Positions 44,679 to 56,009 of a stretch of 64,000 nt of DNA are shown here, piece after piece. Within the stretch, counting starts at the first letter, position 1; each line of letters starts with the position of its first letter. The translations under genes were made by a program, and so were the position numbers. The DNA comes from Roseovarius sp. A-2 (GTDB lineage Bacteria; Pseudomonadota; Alphaproteobacteria; Rhodobacterales; Rhodobacteraceae), in contig NZ_BDIY01000001.1 in assembly GCF_002072155.1 (NCBI RefSeq), forward strand, positions 62,001 to 126,000. The letters are read 5' to 3'. Under the pieces are notes generated by a model. It did no database searches and was not told the origin of the DNA. It worked only from the letters and a program-made list of their open reading frames with translations.

Positions 44679-46004
44679 ATGACCACCACCCGTTTCGCCC
44701 CGTCGCCCACCGGATATATCCATGTCGGAAATCTGCGCACCGCGCTGATGAACTACATGATCGCCGCCAAGGCGGGGGGCACCTTCATCCTGCGTATCGA
44801 CGATACCGATCCCGAGCGATCGAAACAGGAATACGTGGACGCGATCAAGTATGATCTCGAATGGCTGGGCCTGCATTGGGACCGGGTGGAGCGGCAATCC
44901 GAGCGGCTCGACCGCTATGCCGAAGCCGCCGAGCGGCTGCGCGATATGGGCCGGTTCTACGAGGCGTTCGAGACGCCGACAGAGCTTGACCTCAAGCGCA
45001 AGAAACAGCTCAACATGGGCCGCCCGCCGGTCTATGACCGCGCGGCACTGAGTCTTTCGGAAGAGGAAAGGGCGGCCCTGCGAGCCGAGCGCGGCAACGG
45101 GGTCTGGCGTTTCAAACTCGATCACGCGCGGATCGTCTGGCAGGACGGCATCCTTGGCGAGATTTCCATTGACGCGGCGTCGGTCTCGGACCCTGTGCTG
45201 ATCCGGGGTGACGGGCAGGTGCTCTATACGCTGGCCTCGGTTGTCGATGACGTGGAGATGGGTGTCACCCATGTGGTGCGCGGCTCGGATCACGTGACCA
45301 ATACCGCCACGCAGATCCAGATCATCGAGGCGCTTGGCGGCACGCCGCCGCAATTCGCGCATCACTCGCTTTTGACCGGCCCGCAGGGCGAGGCCCTGTC
45401 CAAGCGTCTTGGCACACTTTCCTTGCGCGATTTGCGCGCGCGAGGGGTGGAGCCGATGGCGCTCCTGAGCCTGATGGCGCGGCTTGGCTCGGCCGATCCG
45501 GTGGAGTTGCGCAGCGACATGTCCGAGCTGATCGAAGGGTTCGATATCGATCGGTTCGGTGCCGCCCCGACCAAGTTCGACGAGAACGACCTCTTTCCAT
45601 TAACCGCCCGGATCATCGGCGCGCGTCCCTACGAGGCGGTGGCCGGGACCATCGCAGAGATTGGTGTGCCTGACGATCTTGCCCCGCAATTCTGGGAGGT
45701 CACACGCGAGAACATCACCACGCTCAAAGATCTTGAGGCGTGGTGGGCGATGTTCCGCGACGGTGCCGATCCGGTGATTGACGAGGACGACCGCGCCTTT
45801 ATCGCCGAGGCGATTGCGCTCTTGCCCGAAGGGCCGCATGACAACGAGACTTGGGGCAAGTGGACCGCCGAGGTCAAGGAGGCGACGGGGCGCAAGGGCA
45901 AGGGCCTCTTCATGCCGCTGCGTCTGGCCTTGACCGGTCAGGCGCGCGGGCCGGAGATGGCGAAGGTTCTGCCGCTCTTGCAGGTGATCAAGGCAAGAAA
46001 CTGA
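44679..46004 (+). CDS. gltX: glutamate--tRNA ligase
   Basis: A 441-residue class I glutamyl-tRNA synthetase. The signature RFAPSPTGYIHVGNLRTAL contains the HIGH-type motif (HVGN) and the KMSKS-type loop is ALSKRLGTLS. Its short length fits the GluRS2 type that many Alphaproteobacteria carry beside a longer copy. It attaches glutamate to tRNA(Glu) and possibly tRNA(Gln) for later amidation; which tRNA this copy prefers cannot be read from the sequence. The last 17 bases overlap the convergent DUF2254 gene. Confidence 0.96.
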   Translation: MTTTRFAPSPTGYIHVGNLRTALMNYMIAAKAGGTFILRIDDTDPERSKQEYVDAIKYDLEWLGLHWDRVERQSERLDRYAEAAERLRDMGRFYEAFETPTELDLKRKKQLNMGRPPVYDRAALSLSEEERAALRAERGNGVWRFKLDHARIVWQDGILGEISIDAASVSDPVLIRGDGQVLYTLASVVDDVEMGVTHVVRGSDHVTNTATQIQIIEALGGTPPQFAHHSLLTGPQGEALSKRLGTLSLRDLRARGVEPMALLSLMARLGSADPVELRSDMSELIEGFDIDRFGAAPTKFDENDLFPLTARIIGARPYEAVAGTIAEIGVPDDLAPQFWEVTRENITTLKDLEAWWAMFRDGADPVIDEDDRAFIAEAIALLPEGPHDNETWGKWTAEVKEATGRKGKGLFMPLRLALTGQARGPEMAKVLPLLQVIKARN

Positions 46005-47256
46005 TCCCGCCGGACGCCTCGCGCAGGCGTGTGCGCTCGCTGTCGAGCGGCAGCGCCGCGTCGGCATAAGCAAGCGCCCGCGTGCTCATCTCGCGCGCGG
46101 CTTTGGCAAGGTCCGTGTCCGGGGCATCGGCGATCCGCCCGAGCGCGTCGCGCAGACGCAAGGCCACCTCGATCTGACCGGCCCCGTCGCGGGCGGCGCC
46201 GCCAAACGCATTCTCGATCATCGCGTGGCGCGAGATGTCGGGCAAGAAAATGCGCGGGAAGAGCGGCGAGATCTCTTTCGGGTCGGCATGCGCCCAGTCG
46301 AGCAGCAGCTTCTCCTGCCGGCAAATCACCGCGATGGCGGTGCCGGGGTCGTTGATCCCCGGCGAGAGCGCGCGCGACGCCGTCTCGGACAGCACCAGCA
46401 AACCGTAGGAGGTATCCTGCTCGAACGTGCGATGGGGACCTATGGTGAAACGGCGCGTGATGGTCTCGGTTTCGCGGTCCTTCAGGCCCGTGGCGTGTCC
46501 GATGGATTGTCCTTCGATCACGTAGTCGCCGGGACGCGCATAGAGATAGACGCGCGTCTGCTCTGATTTCAGCCGTTCACTGATCCCCGGCATGTCGATG
46601 AATTGTACGTAACCGGTCGCGTGGGCCGTGAGCGGGGTGGCATGCGCGGGAATGACCGTGTCCTGCGTCATCACCACCGCGCCCAGAGACGGAAGGCGGC
46701 GCGTCCGAACGAGGCAGGCGCGCGCGGCGGCCTCGGTCGCGGCAAGCGTGGCGTCCATGCTGCCGAGATCACTGAGATGATGAATCCAGCGCAAGAGCGC
46801 CAGCACGACCAGCACCACGACTGCCACGCTGAAGCCCAGGACCAGCACGCTCGAACCTTCGGGATAGACGTTCGACTTGATCAGGATGATCGAACTCAGT
46901 GCGTAGACAAAGGCCCCGATGAAGACCGCGAGAGCGGTATGCGTGGTGGTGTCGGCCAGAAGAATGCGGTGCACCCGCGGAGTGGCCTGCTGGGCCGCCG
47001 CGTTATGCGCCGTCACCATGACGTTGAGCGAGAAGGTGCTGACCGCGAGCATGCCGGAGGCCAGGATCGACAGGATCGGCATCACCGAATCGGTGGTGAA
47101 GCGGTCTTTCAACGCGGCGGGGATCTGGTCTTCGAGAAGGATGGAGACGGCGGCCGCAAGCACGGCGAGCAGGGCAAAGAGGCTGACCCTTAACCACAGC
47201 TTGCGGCTGAACCGCAAAAGGATCATCGCCCATGTCGAGAGAAAATGGAACTTCAC
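45988..47256 (-). CDS. DUF2254 family membrane protein
   Basis: A 422-residue predicted membrane protein. Four hydrophobic segments lie in the first 170 residues (VSLFALLAVLAAAVSILL, MPILSILASGMLAVST, HTALAVFIGAFVYALSSIIL, VLVLGFSVAVVVLVVLALL), followed by a large soluble domain containing the conserved SRALSPGINDPGTAIAVI. That layout matches DUF2254, whose function is unknown. The gene is alone on its strand and overlaps the end of gltX by 17 bases. Confidence 0.88.
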   Translation of the reverse strand: MKFHFLSTWAMILLRFSRKLWLRVSLFALLAVLAAAVSILLEDQIPAALKDRFTTDSVMPILSILASGMLAVSTFSLNVMVTAHNAAAQQATPRVHRILLADTTTHTALAVFIGAFVYALSSIILIKSNVYPEGSSVLVLGFSVAVVVLVVLALLRWIHHLSDLGSMDATLAATEAAARACLVRTRRLPSLGAVVMTQDTVIPAHATPLTAHATGYVQFIDMPGISERLKSEQTRVYLYARPGDYVIEGQSIGHATGLKDRETETITRRFTIGPHRTFEQDTSYGLLVLSETASRALSPGINDPGTAIAVICRQEKLLLDWAHADPKEISPLFPRIFLPDISRHAMIENAFGGAARDGAGQIEVALRLRDALGRIADAPDTDLAKAAREMSTRALAYADAALPLDSERTRLREASGGISFLP

Positions 47257-47332
47257 CGCGAGTGCCCCCTGTCGCCGATATGCTCGGCCATAGTAGCGCG
47301 CCTGCCGGGGCCGGTCCGGGCGGGAACATGCG

Positions 47333-47905
47333 TCATTCGCAGGCCGCGATGATGGACGGGCCGAGCCGCGCCAGATGCATGTCGGTCAGACCGCGCTCCT
47401 CATCGGTCAATGCCTGATGGCGGGGATAGCGCGGAGCGGCGCGGTCATCCAGAATGGGCGCGTCCCAGCCGTGTGTCGTCTCGAAGAACCGCGCGACCCC
47501 GGCCTCGCCGAATTCGCGCAGATAGCCCTGCACCACCACGTCGACATAGCTCAGCAGGATCGGATGTGTCTCGGTCGGTGCGCCGTGATGTCCCTCGGGA
47601 ATGGTATAGACCGCAATCTCGGGCGTATGGGGCAGGGTGTGGCGCACCTGATGCGCGGCGGGTGCGCGGATATAGGCCGCCTCGCGCGCATCGAGCACGG
47701 GCCAGTCTGCCCCCGGTACCGGCGCGATCAGCCCGTCGATCTCGGCCCCCTCGTCCGGCACCACCGTGAGATAGGCCACGGGCCGCAGATCGGTATGCCG
47801 CCAGATGCGCCGCCAGCCCCTGAGATGCGCCGCCTGCGCGCCCTCGAACACATGGGTCGCGCGGTTCACAAGGCTGCCATAGCCGAAGAAATATGCATCC
47901 TGCAT
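47333..47905 (-). CDS. gamma-glutamylcyclotransferase-like protein
   Basis: A 190-residue protein of the GGCT-like fold. The substrate loop FFGYGSLVNRAT at residues 6-17 is the hallmark, and a Glu/Asp-rich centre (VPDEGAEIDGLI) follows as in relatives. Members release 5-oxoproline from gamma-glutamyl compounds or act as gamma-glutamylamine cyclotransferases; the specific substrate here is unknown. It lies divergent from the Rrf2 gene with 90 bases between and has a GGAG-containing leader. Confidence 0.85.
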   Translation of the reverse strand: MQDAYFFGYGSLVNRATHVFEGAQAAHLRGWRRIWRHTDLRPVAYLTVVPDEGAEIDGLIAPVPGADWPVLDAREAAYIRAPAAHQVRHTLPHTPEIAVYTIPEGHHGAPTETHPILLSYVDVVVQGYLREFGEAGVARFFETTHGWDAPILDDRAAPRYPRHQALTDEERGLTDMHLARLGPSIIAACE

Positions 47906-47995
47906 GAAGGTTTTGTCGCTCCTTTGATCTGAATCATGGTTTTACATCAGTCTCGGGTCAATCCTCGGCGAATTCAAGCAAGGGAGCCGGATACT

Positions 47996-48448
47996 ATGCG
48001 GATCACCAAACGCACCAATATCGCCATCCGCCTGCTCATGTTCTGCGCCGCCAATGAAGGGCGTCTGGTCACCAAATCCGAGATTGCCGAGCGCTGCAAC
48101 AGTTCCGAGAGCCATCTGGCGCAGATTATCAACAAACTGGGGCAAATGGGTTTTTTGCGCACGCAGCGCGGGCGGGCCGGCGGCGTGACGCTTGGTCGCC
48201 CGATGTCGGAGATCCGTGTGGGCGAGGTGTTTCGCCGACTGGAGGAAAACACCCCCGTCGCCGAATGCTTTGCCGATGTGGACAATACCTGCCCGCTGAC
48301 GTCGGCCTGCCGTCTGCGCGTGGCCCTCGTGGATGCGGTCGAGGCGTTCTATGCCCAACTCGACGAGGTGACGCTCGACGCGCTGGTTTGCGACAACGAA
48401 GCGCTCTTCACGATCTTTTCAGCCGTGCCCTGCATGAAACGGGCTTGA
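47996..48448 (+). CDS. Rrf2-family FeS transcriptional regulator (NsrR-like)
   Basis: A 150-residue winged-helix regulator. The start RITKRTNIAIRLLMFCA and the helix SEIAERCNSSESHLAQIINKLGQMG (key part SSESHLAQIINKLG) are Rrf2-type. Three Cys in CFADVDNTCPLTSAC are spaced CX7CX5C, as in Bacillus NsrR, and should bind an FeS cluster that senses NO, oxygen or iron. AGGGAG precedes the ATG. Its targets are unknown, but the divergent GGCT-like gene is a candidate. It lies just upstream of the glycine riboswitch. Confidence 0.88.
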   Translation: MRITKRTNIAIRLLMFCAANEGRLVTKSEIAERCNSSESHLAQIINKLGQMGFLRTQRGRAGGVTLGRPMSEIRVGEVFRRLEENTPVAECFADVDNTCPLTSACRLRVALVDAVEAFYAQLDEVTLDALVCDNEALFTIFSAVPCMKRA

Positions 48449-48483
48449 AGGCCTGCGCGCGGTATACTAGCGTGCACCTTGAC

Positions 48484-48645
48484 TGGATAGGGAGAACTGG
48501 CGCGTGCCAGTGCCGAAGGAGCAACCGCCCCGGAAACTCTCAGGCGAAAGGGACCTGTCCCGTCAAGTGAACTCTGGAGAGACCCGGCTGCGACATGCGG
48601 GGCGCCGAAGGGATAGCGATCTCAGGCGAAAGGACAGAGGGGGCA
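48484..48645 (+). ncRNA. tandem glycine riboswitch
   Basis: Two successive glycine aptamers: the first about 48487-48556 with GGATAGGGAGAACTGG, GCCGAAGGAGCAA and CTCAGGCGAAAGGGAC; the second about 48571-48645 with CTCTGGAGAGACC, GCCGAAGGGATAGCGATC and CTCAGGCGAAAGGACAGAG. The repeated GCCGAAG..CTCAGGCGAAAGGAC core is diagnostic. It precedes gcvTHP and should turn the glycine cleavage operon on when glycine is abundant. The expression platform is the 76 bases before gcvT. Confidence 0.95.
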
Positions 48646-48721
48646 TCGCGGCGCAGCCTGTGGGCTTGCGTCTTGTCGGTGCCGGAGCGATCAGCGCATG
48701 ATCCGGCCCAAACTATAGGGG

Positions 48722-49855
48722 ATGACGCTGATGGCCGATCTGGAGATTACACCGCTCAACGCGCTGCATCGCGAACTGGGAGCCAGGATGGTTCCCTTTG
48801 CGGGCTATGATATGCCGGTGCAATATCCCATGGGCGTGATGAAGGAGCACCTGCATTGCCGCGCGAGGGCGGGGTTGTTTGACGTCAGTCACATGGGGCA
48901 GGTGATCCTGCGCGCGCCGGGCGGCCATGCGGAGGTGGCCCGCGCGATGGAAGCGCTGGTGCCGGTCGACCTGCTGGGTCTGGGCGTGATGCGGCAGCGG
49001 TATGGTTTCTTCACCAATGAGGCGGGCGGCATTCTGGACGATCTGATGCTGGCCAATCGCGGCGATCACATGTTTGTCGTGGTCAATGCCGCCTGCAAGG
49101 CCGACGATATCGCGCATATGCGGGCCGGGCTTTCGGGCGTCGAGGTCGAGGCGATCACCGACCGCGCGCTTTTGGCCCTTCAGGGTCCCGACGCCGAGGC
49201 CGTTCTGGAGACCGTTGCGCCGGGCGTGGCTGCGATGCGATTCATGGATGTGGGCATCATCGACACCGACTTCGGAGACCTGTGGATCTCGCGTTCGGGT
49301 TATACCGGCGAGGACGGCTATGAGATCTCCATGACCGAGGATCAGGCCGAACCGCTCGCGCGTGCGCTCCTTGAGCATGAGGCGGTGGAGCCCATCGGTC
49401 TTGGGGCGCGTGACAGCCTGCGGCTGGAGGCGGGGCTGTGCCTTTACGGTCATGACATCGACACGACCACCAGCCCGGTCGAGGCCAGTCTCAACTGGGC
49501 CATCCAGAAGGTGCGCCGCGCAGGCGGCGACCGGGCGGGTGGCTTTCCGGGGGCGGCGCGCATTCTCGAAGAGATGCAAACCGGAGCAGAGCGCACCCGC
49601 GTCGGCCTGCGCCCCGAGGGACGCGCGCCGATGCGCGAGGGCACGCCGCTCTTTGCCGCAGCCGAGGGCGGCGACCCCGTGGGGCATGTTACCTCGGGTG
49701 CCTTCGGGCCGACGATCGAAGGACCGATGTCGATGGGCTATGTGCCGTGCGACATGGCCGCCGAGGGCGTCGAGATGTTCGGGGAGGTGCGTGGCAAGCG
49801 CCTGCCTGTCCGGGTGGCAAAGCTGCCCTTCACCCCCGCCAATTTCAAACGCTGA
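48722..49855 (+). CDS. gcvT: glycine cleavage system aminomethyltransferase (T protein)
   Basis: A 377-residue folate-dependent enzyme of the glycine cleavage system that transfers the methylene group from the H-protein arm to tetrahydrofolate and releases ammonia. VPFAGYDMPVQYPMGVMKEH, RSGYTGEDGYEIS and the C-terminal VTSGAFGPTIEGPMSMGYV are typical. Start is ATG 48722 or 48731. It is first in an operon controlled by the upstream glycine riboswitch and is followed by gcvH after 21 bases. Confidence 0.96.
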   Translation: MTLMADLEITPLNALHRELGARMVPFAGYDMPVQYPMGVMKEHLHCRARAGLFDVSHMGQVILRAPGGHAEVARAMEALVPVDLLGLGVMRQRYGFFTNEAGGILDDLMLANRGDHMFVVVNAACKADDIAHMRAGLSGVEVEAITDRALLALQGPDAEAVLETVAPGVAAMRFMDVGIIDTDFGDLWISRSGYTGEDGYEISMTEDQAEPLARALLEHEAVEPIGLGARDSLRLEAGLCLYGHDIDTTTSPVEASLNWAIQKVRRAGGDRAGGFPGAARILEEMQTGAERTRVGLRPEGRAPMREGTPLFAAAEGGDPVGHVTSGAFGPTIEGPMSMGYVPCDMAAEGVEMFGEVRGKRLPVRVAKLPFTPANFKR

Positions 49856-49876
49856 ACCAGCATCAGGGAGCACAAG

Positions 49877-50236
49877 ATGAAATTCACCGAAGAACATGAA
49901 TGGCTGCGCGCAGAGGACGATGTCGTGGTCGTGGGCATTACCGAACATGCCAGCGAACAACTGGGCGATGTGGTATTCGTCGAACTGCCCGAGGTCGGCA
50001 CGCAGGTCACCAAGGATGACGAGATCGTGGTGATCGAGAGCGTCAAGGCGGCCTCGGATATCCTTGCGCCCATCGACGGCGAGATCGTCGAGGTCAACGA
50101 GGTGCTCACCGATGAGCCCGGCAAGGTCAATGATGATCCGATGGGCGAAGCATGGTTCTTCAAGATCAAGCCGTCCGAGCCCGGTCAGATGGACGATCTG
50201 ATGGATGAGGCCGCCTACAAGAAATACATCGGCTGA
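49877..50236 (+). CDS. gcvH: glycine cleavage system H protein
   Basis: A 119-residue lipoyl carrier. The lipoylated Lys is Lys57 in VIESVKAASDI, inside the conserved hammerhead fold. It shuttles the aminomethyl intermediate between the P, T and L proteins. The ATG follows AGGGAGCACAAG and the gene sits between gcvT and gcvP in the riboswitch-controlled operon. Dihydrolipoamide dehydrogenase (L protein) is not in this window and is presumably shared with the 2-oxoacid dehydrogenases. Confidence 0.97.
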   Translation: MKFTEEHEWLRAEDDVVVVGITEHASEQLGDVVFVELPEVGTQVTKDDEIVVIESVKAASDILAPIDGEIVEVNEVLTDEPGKVNDDPMGEAWFFKIKPSEPGQMDDLMDEAAYKKYIG

Positions 50237-50315
50237 GTTTTATCCCTCAGTGAGAGTATTTTCGGAACGATGAATCAGGGGGCCGGCGAGCGCCGACCCC
50301 GGATGCGATGAGGAC

Positions 50316-53171
<2,856 letters not shown>

Positions 53172-53345
53172 GGGCCCGTCGAGAGACTGTTAGCGAAATT
53201 CCGCCTGTAGTGCTGGTGCAATCCATCGCGGCAGAACGAGGTGATCAGGCCGAATGAAAGCAATTTTCGGAGGTGGATGGTCTTTCTGGCAGCGGGAACG
53301 CTGTTGGTCACGGTCATCCGGCTTTTGACGGGGCTTTGAGTTCCT

Positions 53346-53425
53346 GAAAAAAGAAGACCCTGCGGAGTTGGCCCTCCGCAGGGTCACGTTTTCGGTGCTC
53401 AGACTGAAAACAACTTTCGAATACT
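53346..53425 (-). ncRNA. candidate small RNA between rpmE and gcvP
   Basis: The rpmE transcript already has its own terminator at 53481-53502, yet a second, stronger one ends at about 53346 on the same strand. Between them on the minus strand is a TATACT box (about 53434-53429), so an independent transcript of about 80 bases ending in the 12-base stem is plausible. The -35 match is weak and I recognise no known RNA family. The region 53172-53528 contains no protein gene that I can support. Confidence 0.35.
53356..53385. terminator. 12-base stem terminator
   Basis: GACCCTGCGGAG and CTCCGCAGGGTC pair around TTGGCC. On the minus strand it is followed by TTCTTTTTTC, a strong intrinsic terminator; on the plus strand ACGTTTTC follows, so it may also end gcvP transcription. 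Confidence 0.85.
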
Positions 53426-53480
53426 CAGTATATCGCCGATTCCTTAGCACAAAGTAAAGCGCGGCCCGAGCCAAAAGAAA

Positions 53481-53502
53481 ACGCCGCCCCGAGGGACGGC
53501 GT
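53481..53502 (-). terminator. intrinsic terminator of rpmE
   Basis: On the minus strand ACGCCGTCC pairs with GGGCGGCGT (one U-G pair) around a short loop and is followed by TTTCTTTT, 27 bases after the rpmE stop. Confidence 0.85.
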
Positions 53503-53528
53503 GATCCGTGTGCGTCGTGCCCGTGGCT

Positions 53529-53750
53529 TCAGAAGCCGAGGCCGGCATACTTGTTCTTGAACTTCGACACGCGGCCGCCGGTGTCCATCAGACGCGAGGA
53601 GCCGCCGGTCCAGGCCGGGTGCACCGAGGGGTCGATGTCGAGCGAGAGCGTGTCACCCTCGGCGCCGTAGGTCGAGCGCATCTGCACGACGGTACCATCG
53701 GTCAGCTTGACGTCGATGAGGTGGTAATCGGGGTGGATTTCTTTTTTCAT
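53529..53750 (-). CDS. rpmE: 50S ribosomal protein L31
   Basis: A 73-residue L31 starting [20 protein letters not shown] and ending YAGLGF. It has no Cys, so it is the zinc-independent form without the CxxC motif. It is incorporated into the large ribosomal subunit near the central protuberance. The gene starts 11 bases after the rplS stop on the same strand and is the last of the ffh-rpsP-rimM-trmD-rplS-rpmE group, ending at a clear terminator. Confidence 0.96.
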   Translation of the reverse strand: MKKEIHPDYHLIDVKLTDGTVVQMRSTYGAEGDTLSLDIDPSVHPAWTGGSSRLMDTGGRVSKFKNKYAGLGF

Positions 53751-53761
53751 CTTGCCAGTCC

Positions 53762-54145
53762 TTACGCCGACTTGCCCTTGAGGGGCTTGTAATGGGTGTC
53801 TTCCGCGATGCGGGCCGATTTGCCGCGGCGCGCGCGCAGGTAGTAGAGCTTGGCGCGGCGGACGCGGCCACGGCGCACCACCTCGATATGCTCGATATTG
53901 GTCGAATAGAGCGGGAACATGCGCTCCACGCCTTCGCCAAAGGAAATCTTGCGGACGGTGAACGAGCCTGCGATGCCCTTGCCGTTGTTGCGGCTGATGC
54001 AGACGCCTTCGAAGTTCTGCACACGGGTACGGGTGCCTTCGGTCACCTTGTAGCCGACGCGGATCGTGTCGCCGGCCTTGAAATCGGGAATTGTCTTCCC
54101 GAGCGAGGCGATCTGTTCCGCCTCCAACTGAGCGATAATATCCAT
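53762..54145 (-). CDS. rplS: 50S ribosomal protein L19
   Basis: A 127-residue L19, beginning [20 protein letters not shown] and carrying the conserved [20 protein letters not shown] and RRAKLYYLR segments. It sits at the 30S-50S interface. It follows trmD after 253 bases in the classical trmD-rplS arrangement; AGGAGAATAGCG precedes the ATG. Confidence 0.97.
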   Translation of the reverse strand: MDIIAQLEAEQIASLGKTIPDFKAGDTIRVGYKVTEGTRTRVQNFEGVCISRNNGKGIAGSFTVRKISFGEGVERMFPLYSTNIEHIEVVRRGRVRRAKLYYLRARRGKSARIAEDTHYKPLKGKSA

Positions 54146-54198
54146 CGCTATTCTCCTGATCTGCTTGCGGTTTTCCCCGCAAAGGTGGTTTGCGTCCC

Positions 54199-54288
54199 TC
54201 AGAGCTCTTGGTCTTCTTCCGGGTCCGCATGCCGCGCCCGCCAGAGATCAGGGTCGTCCTTGTCTTGTTCAGCCGTTTCCGCAGGCAC
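54199..54288 (-). CDS. possible 29-residue acidic peptide between trmD and rplS
   Basis: A short frame starting with GTG (GAGGGGTG context) and ending [18 protein letters not shown] before TGA, followed by the rplS leader. The acidic, codon-biased tail looks more protein-like than chance GC-rich sequence, but I know no family and the rest of the 253-base gap is uninformative. It could also be the tail of a lost gene. Confidence 0.25.
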   Translation of the reverse strand: MPAETAEQDKDDPDLWRARHADPEEDQEL

Positions 54289-54398
54289 CCCTCAGGGCCG
54301 AAGAAGCCCGGGCGGTGTGATGTGCCAATAAGAACCACGTCCGGAACAGCGATGCCGATTCCAGACAGCGCGGTGTATAGGCGCATTCGAGGGGCGGA

Positions 54399-55202
54399 TC
54401 AAGCCTTGTCGCGGCGCGATTTCAGGTGTTGTTCCCAAAGGTCGGGGCGACGGTCGGCGGTGAGGCGTTCGGACATCTCGCGCCGCCACGCCGCCACCTT
54501 GGCGTGATCGCCCGAGGTCAGCACCTCGGGGATCGGGCGGCCCTGCCATTCGGCGGGGCGGGTGTAGTGCGGATGTTCCAGAAGGCCGCTCGAATGGCTT
54601 TCCTCGACGGCGCTCTCGGCATTGCCCAGAACGCCGGGCAAGAGCCGCACGCAGGCGTCGATTAAAGCCAGTGCCGCGATCTCTCCGCCGGTCATCACGA
54701 AATCGCCCAAGGAGACCTCTTCGATCCCGTAATGCTCGATCACGCGCTCATCCAGCCCCTCAAAGCGACCGCAGATCAACGTCACGCCGGACGCTTGGGC
54801 AAGGCGTTGCGCCATGGCCTGATCGAAGCGCCGCCCGCGCGGGCTGAGGTAAATGAGCGGCGCGCCGCGCGGTGCGCTATCCTGCGCGCGGTCGATGGCG
54901 CGGCCCATCACATCGGCGCGCAGGACCATTCCCGCGCCGCCCCCGGCGGGGGTGTCATCGACATTGCGATGCTTGCCCTCGCCAAAGGGGCGCAGGTCGA
55001 TCGGGGTGAGCGACCACAGTCCGTCCTTGAGCGCGCGGCCAGTAAGGCTTTCGCCCAGAACGCCCGGAAATGCCTGCGGCACGAGCGTAATGACCTGCGC
55101 CTTCCATGCGCGGGCAAGCTCCGGCGCGGCGGTTATCAGCTCTCGCGGTTGCAGGGTGGCGCGGATGGATTTGCGCCCGTGGGATTTCGGTGTGTCGCTC
55201 AT
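54399..55202 (-). CDS. trmD: tRNA (guanine-37-N1)-methyltransferase
   Basis: A 267-residue SPOUT methyltransferase that makes m1G37 in tRNAs reading CNN and some other codons, preventing +1 frameshifts. LICGRFEGLDERVIEHYGIEEVSLGDFVMTGGE (key part GRFEGLDERV and SLGDFVMTGGE) forms the knotted AdoMet site. An N-terminal extension of about 35 residues precedes the usual start (KAQVITLVPQAFPG). A degraded gene remnant lies between it and rimM. Confidence 0.96.
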   Translation of the reverse strand: MSDTPKSHGRKSIRATLQPRELITAAPELARAWKAQVITLVPQAFPGVLGESLTGRALKDGLWSLTPIDLRPFGEGKHRNVDDTPAGGGAGMVLRADVMGRAIDRAQDSAPRGAPLIYLSPRGRRFDQAMAQRLAQASGVTLICGRFEGLDERVIEHYGIEEVSLGDFVMTGGEIAALALIDACVRLLPGVLGNAESAVEESHSSGLLEHPHYTRPAEWQGRPIPEVLTSGDHAKVAAWRREMSERLTADRRPDLWEQHLKSRRDKA

Positions 55203-55254
55203 GATGCTGCCGCTTAACCTTTGAATCGGGGGTCGGGCAAGGGGTTTGACTGGT

Positions 55255-55423
55255 TCAGAGATCAGATTGCTCGGCGCGGCGGTAGCGGCGCAGCATCTTG
55301 CGTTTGGCCCCGGCCAGTGCCTCGCCGCCCACGGCAGAGCGGTTGAGTGCGAGAAAGTCGCGCGCCGCGGTGCGGGTTCGATGTGCCGGTCTTGTGAAAA
55401 CCGGGATGGAGCAGGATTCGCAC
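55255..55423 (-). pseudogene. remnant of a sulfotransferase-like or related gene
   Basis: On the minus strand just after rimM, GTG at 55423 opens VRILLHPGFHKTGTS, a start typical of a roseobacter family of sulfotransferase-like proteins (HPGFHKTGTS is the PAPS-loop-like motif). The frame is then lost, and in another frame the sequence continues as a C-terminus-like stretch ending RYRRAEQSDL and a TGA at 55255. About 170 bases remain of a protein that would normally need several hundred codons, so it has lost its middle. No function is expected. Confidence 0.6.
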
Positions 55424-55426
55424 CGC

Positions 55427-55936
55427 CTAGAACAGCCCCTCGGGCGGGTCTGCAACAATGCGCCCGGCTGCCAGATCGACCGTCGGCACGGCGTCGCGGG
55501 TGAAGGGCAAGAGCACCGTGGATGTGAGGCCGGGGCCGTGGATTTCCAAAAGGTCCGCTGCGCCGTGGTTGAGCACCGCCTTGACCCGGCCAAGCACCGT
55601 GCCGCCGGTGTCGAACACCTCCAGCCCGATCAGGTCTGCGTGGTAAAACTCGTCATCCGGCAGGCTTGGCAATCGCTCGCGGGGCACATAGAGCCGGACG
55701 CCGCGCAGGGCGTCGGCCTGTTCCTTGGTGGCGATGCCCGAAAGCCGCGCGGTGAGCGCGCCGGAGGTCTGCCCCGTCAGGGTAAGATCGAAGTCGCGGC
55801 TGCCGTCCTCGGTGCTGAGCGGCGCATAGTCGGCGATATCCTCGGGGGATGCAGTGAAGCTCTTGAGGCGCAACTCGCCCTTGACGCCGAAGGCCCCGGC
55901 GATGGCCCCCACGCAGATATGGTGATCGTCGGTCAT
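55427..55936 (-). CDS. rimM: ribosome maturation factor RimM
   Basis: A 169-residue 30S assembly factor with an N-terminal RimM domain ([19 protein letters not shown]) and a C-terminal PRC-barrel ([21 protein letters not shown]). It binds protein S19 during maturation of the 16S rRNA head. It belongs to the rpsP-rimM-trmD-rplS set, but bluB lies between it and rpsP and a pseudogene between it and trmD. Confidence 0.95.
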   Translation of the reverse strand: MTDDHHICVGAIAGAFGVKGELRLKSFTASPEDIADYAPLSTEDGSRDFDLTLTGQTSGALTARLSGIATKEQADALRGVRLYVPRERLPSLPDDEFYHADLIGLEVFDTGGTVLGRVKAVLNHGAADLLEIHGPGLTSTVLLPFTRDAVPTVDLAAGRIVADPPEGLF

Positions 55937-56009
55937 GCTGCTCTCTCACGGTTGTGACCTGCCGGGCAGGTTAGGGGAAAATCGCGGTTCTGCAAAGGGT
56001 TGGCTGACA

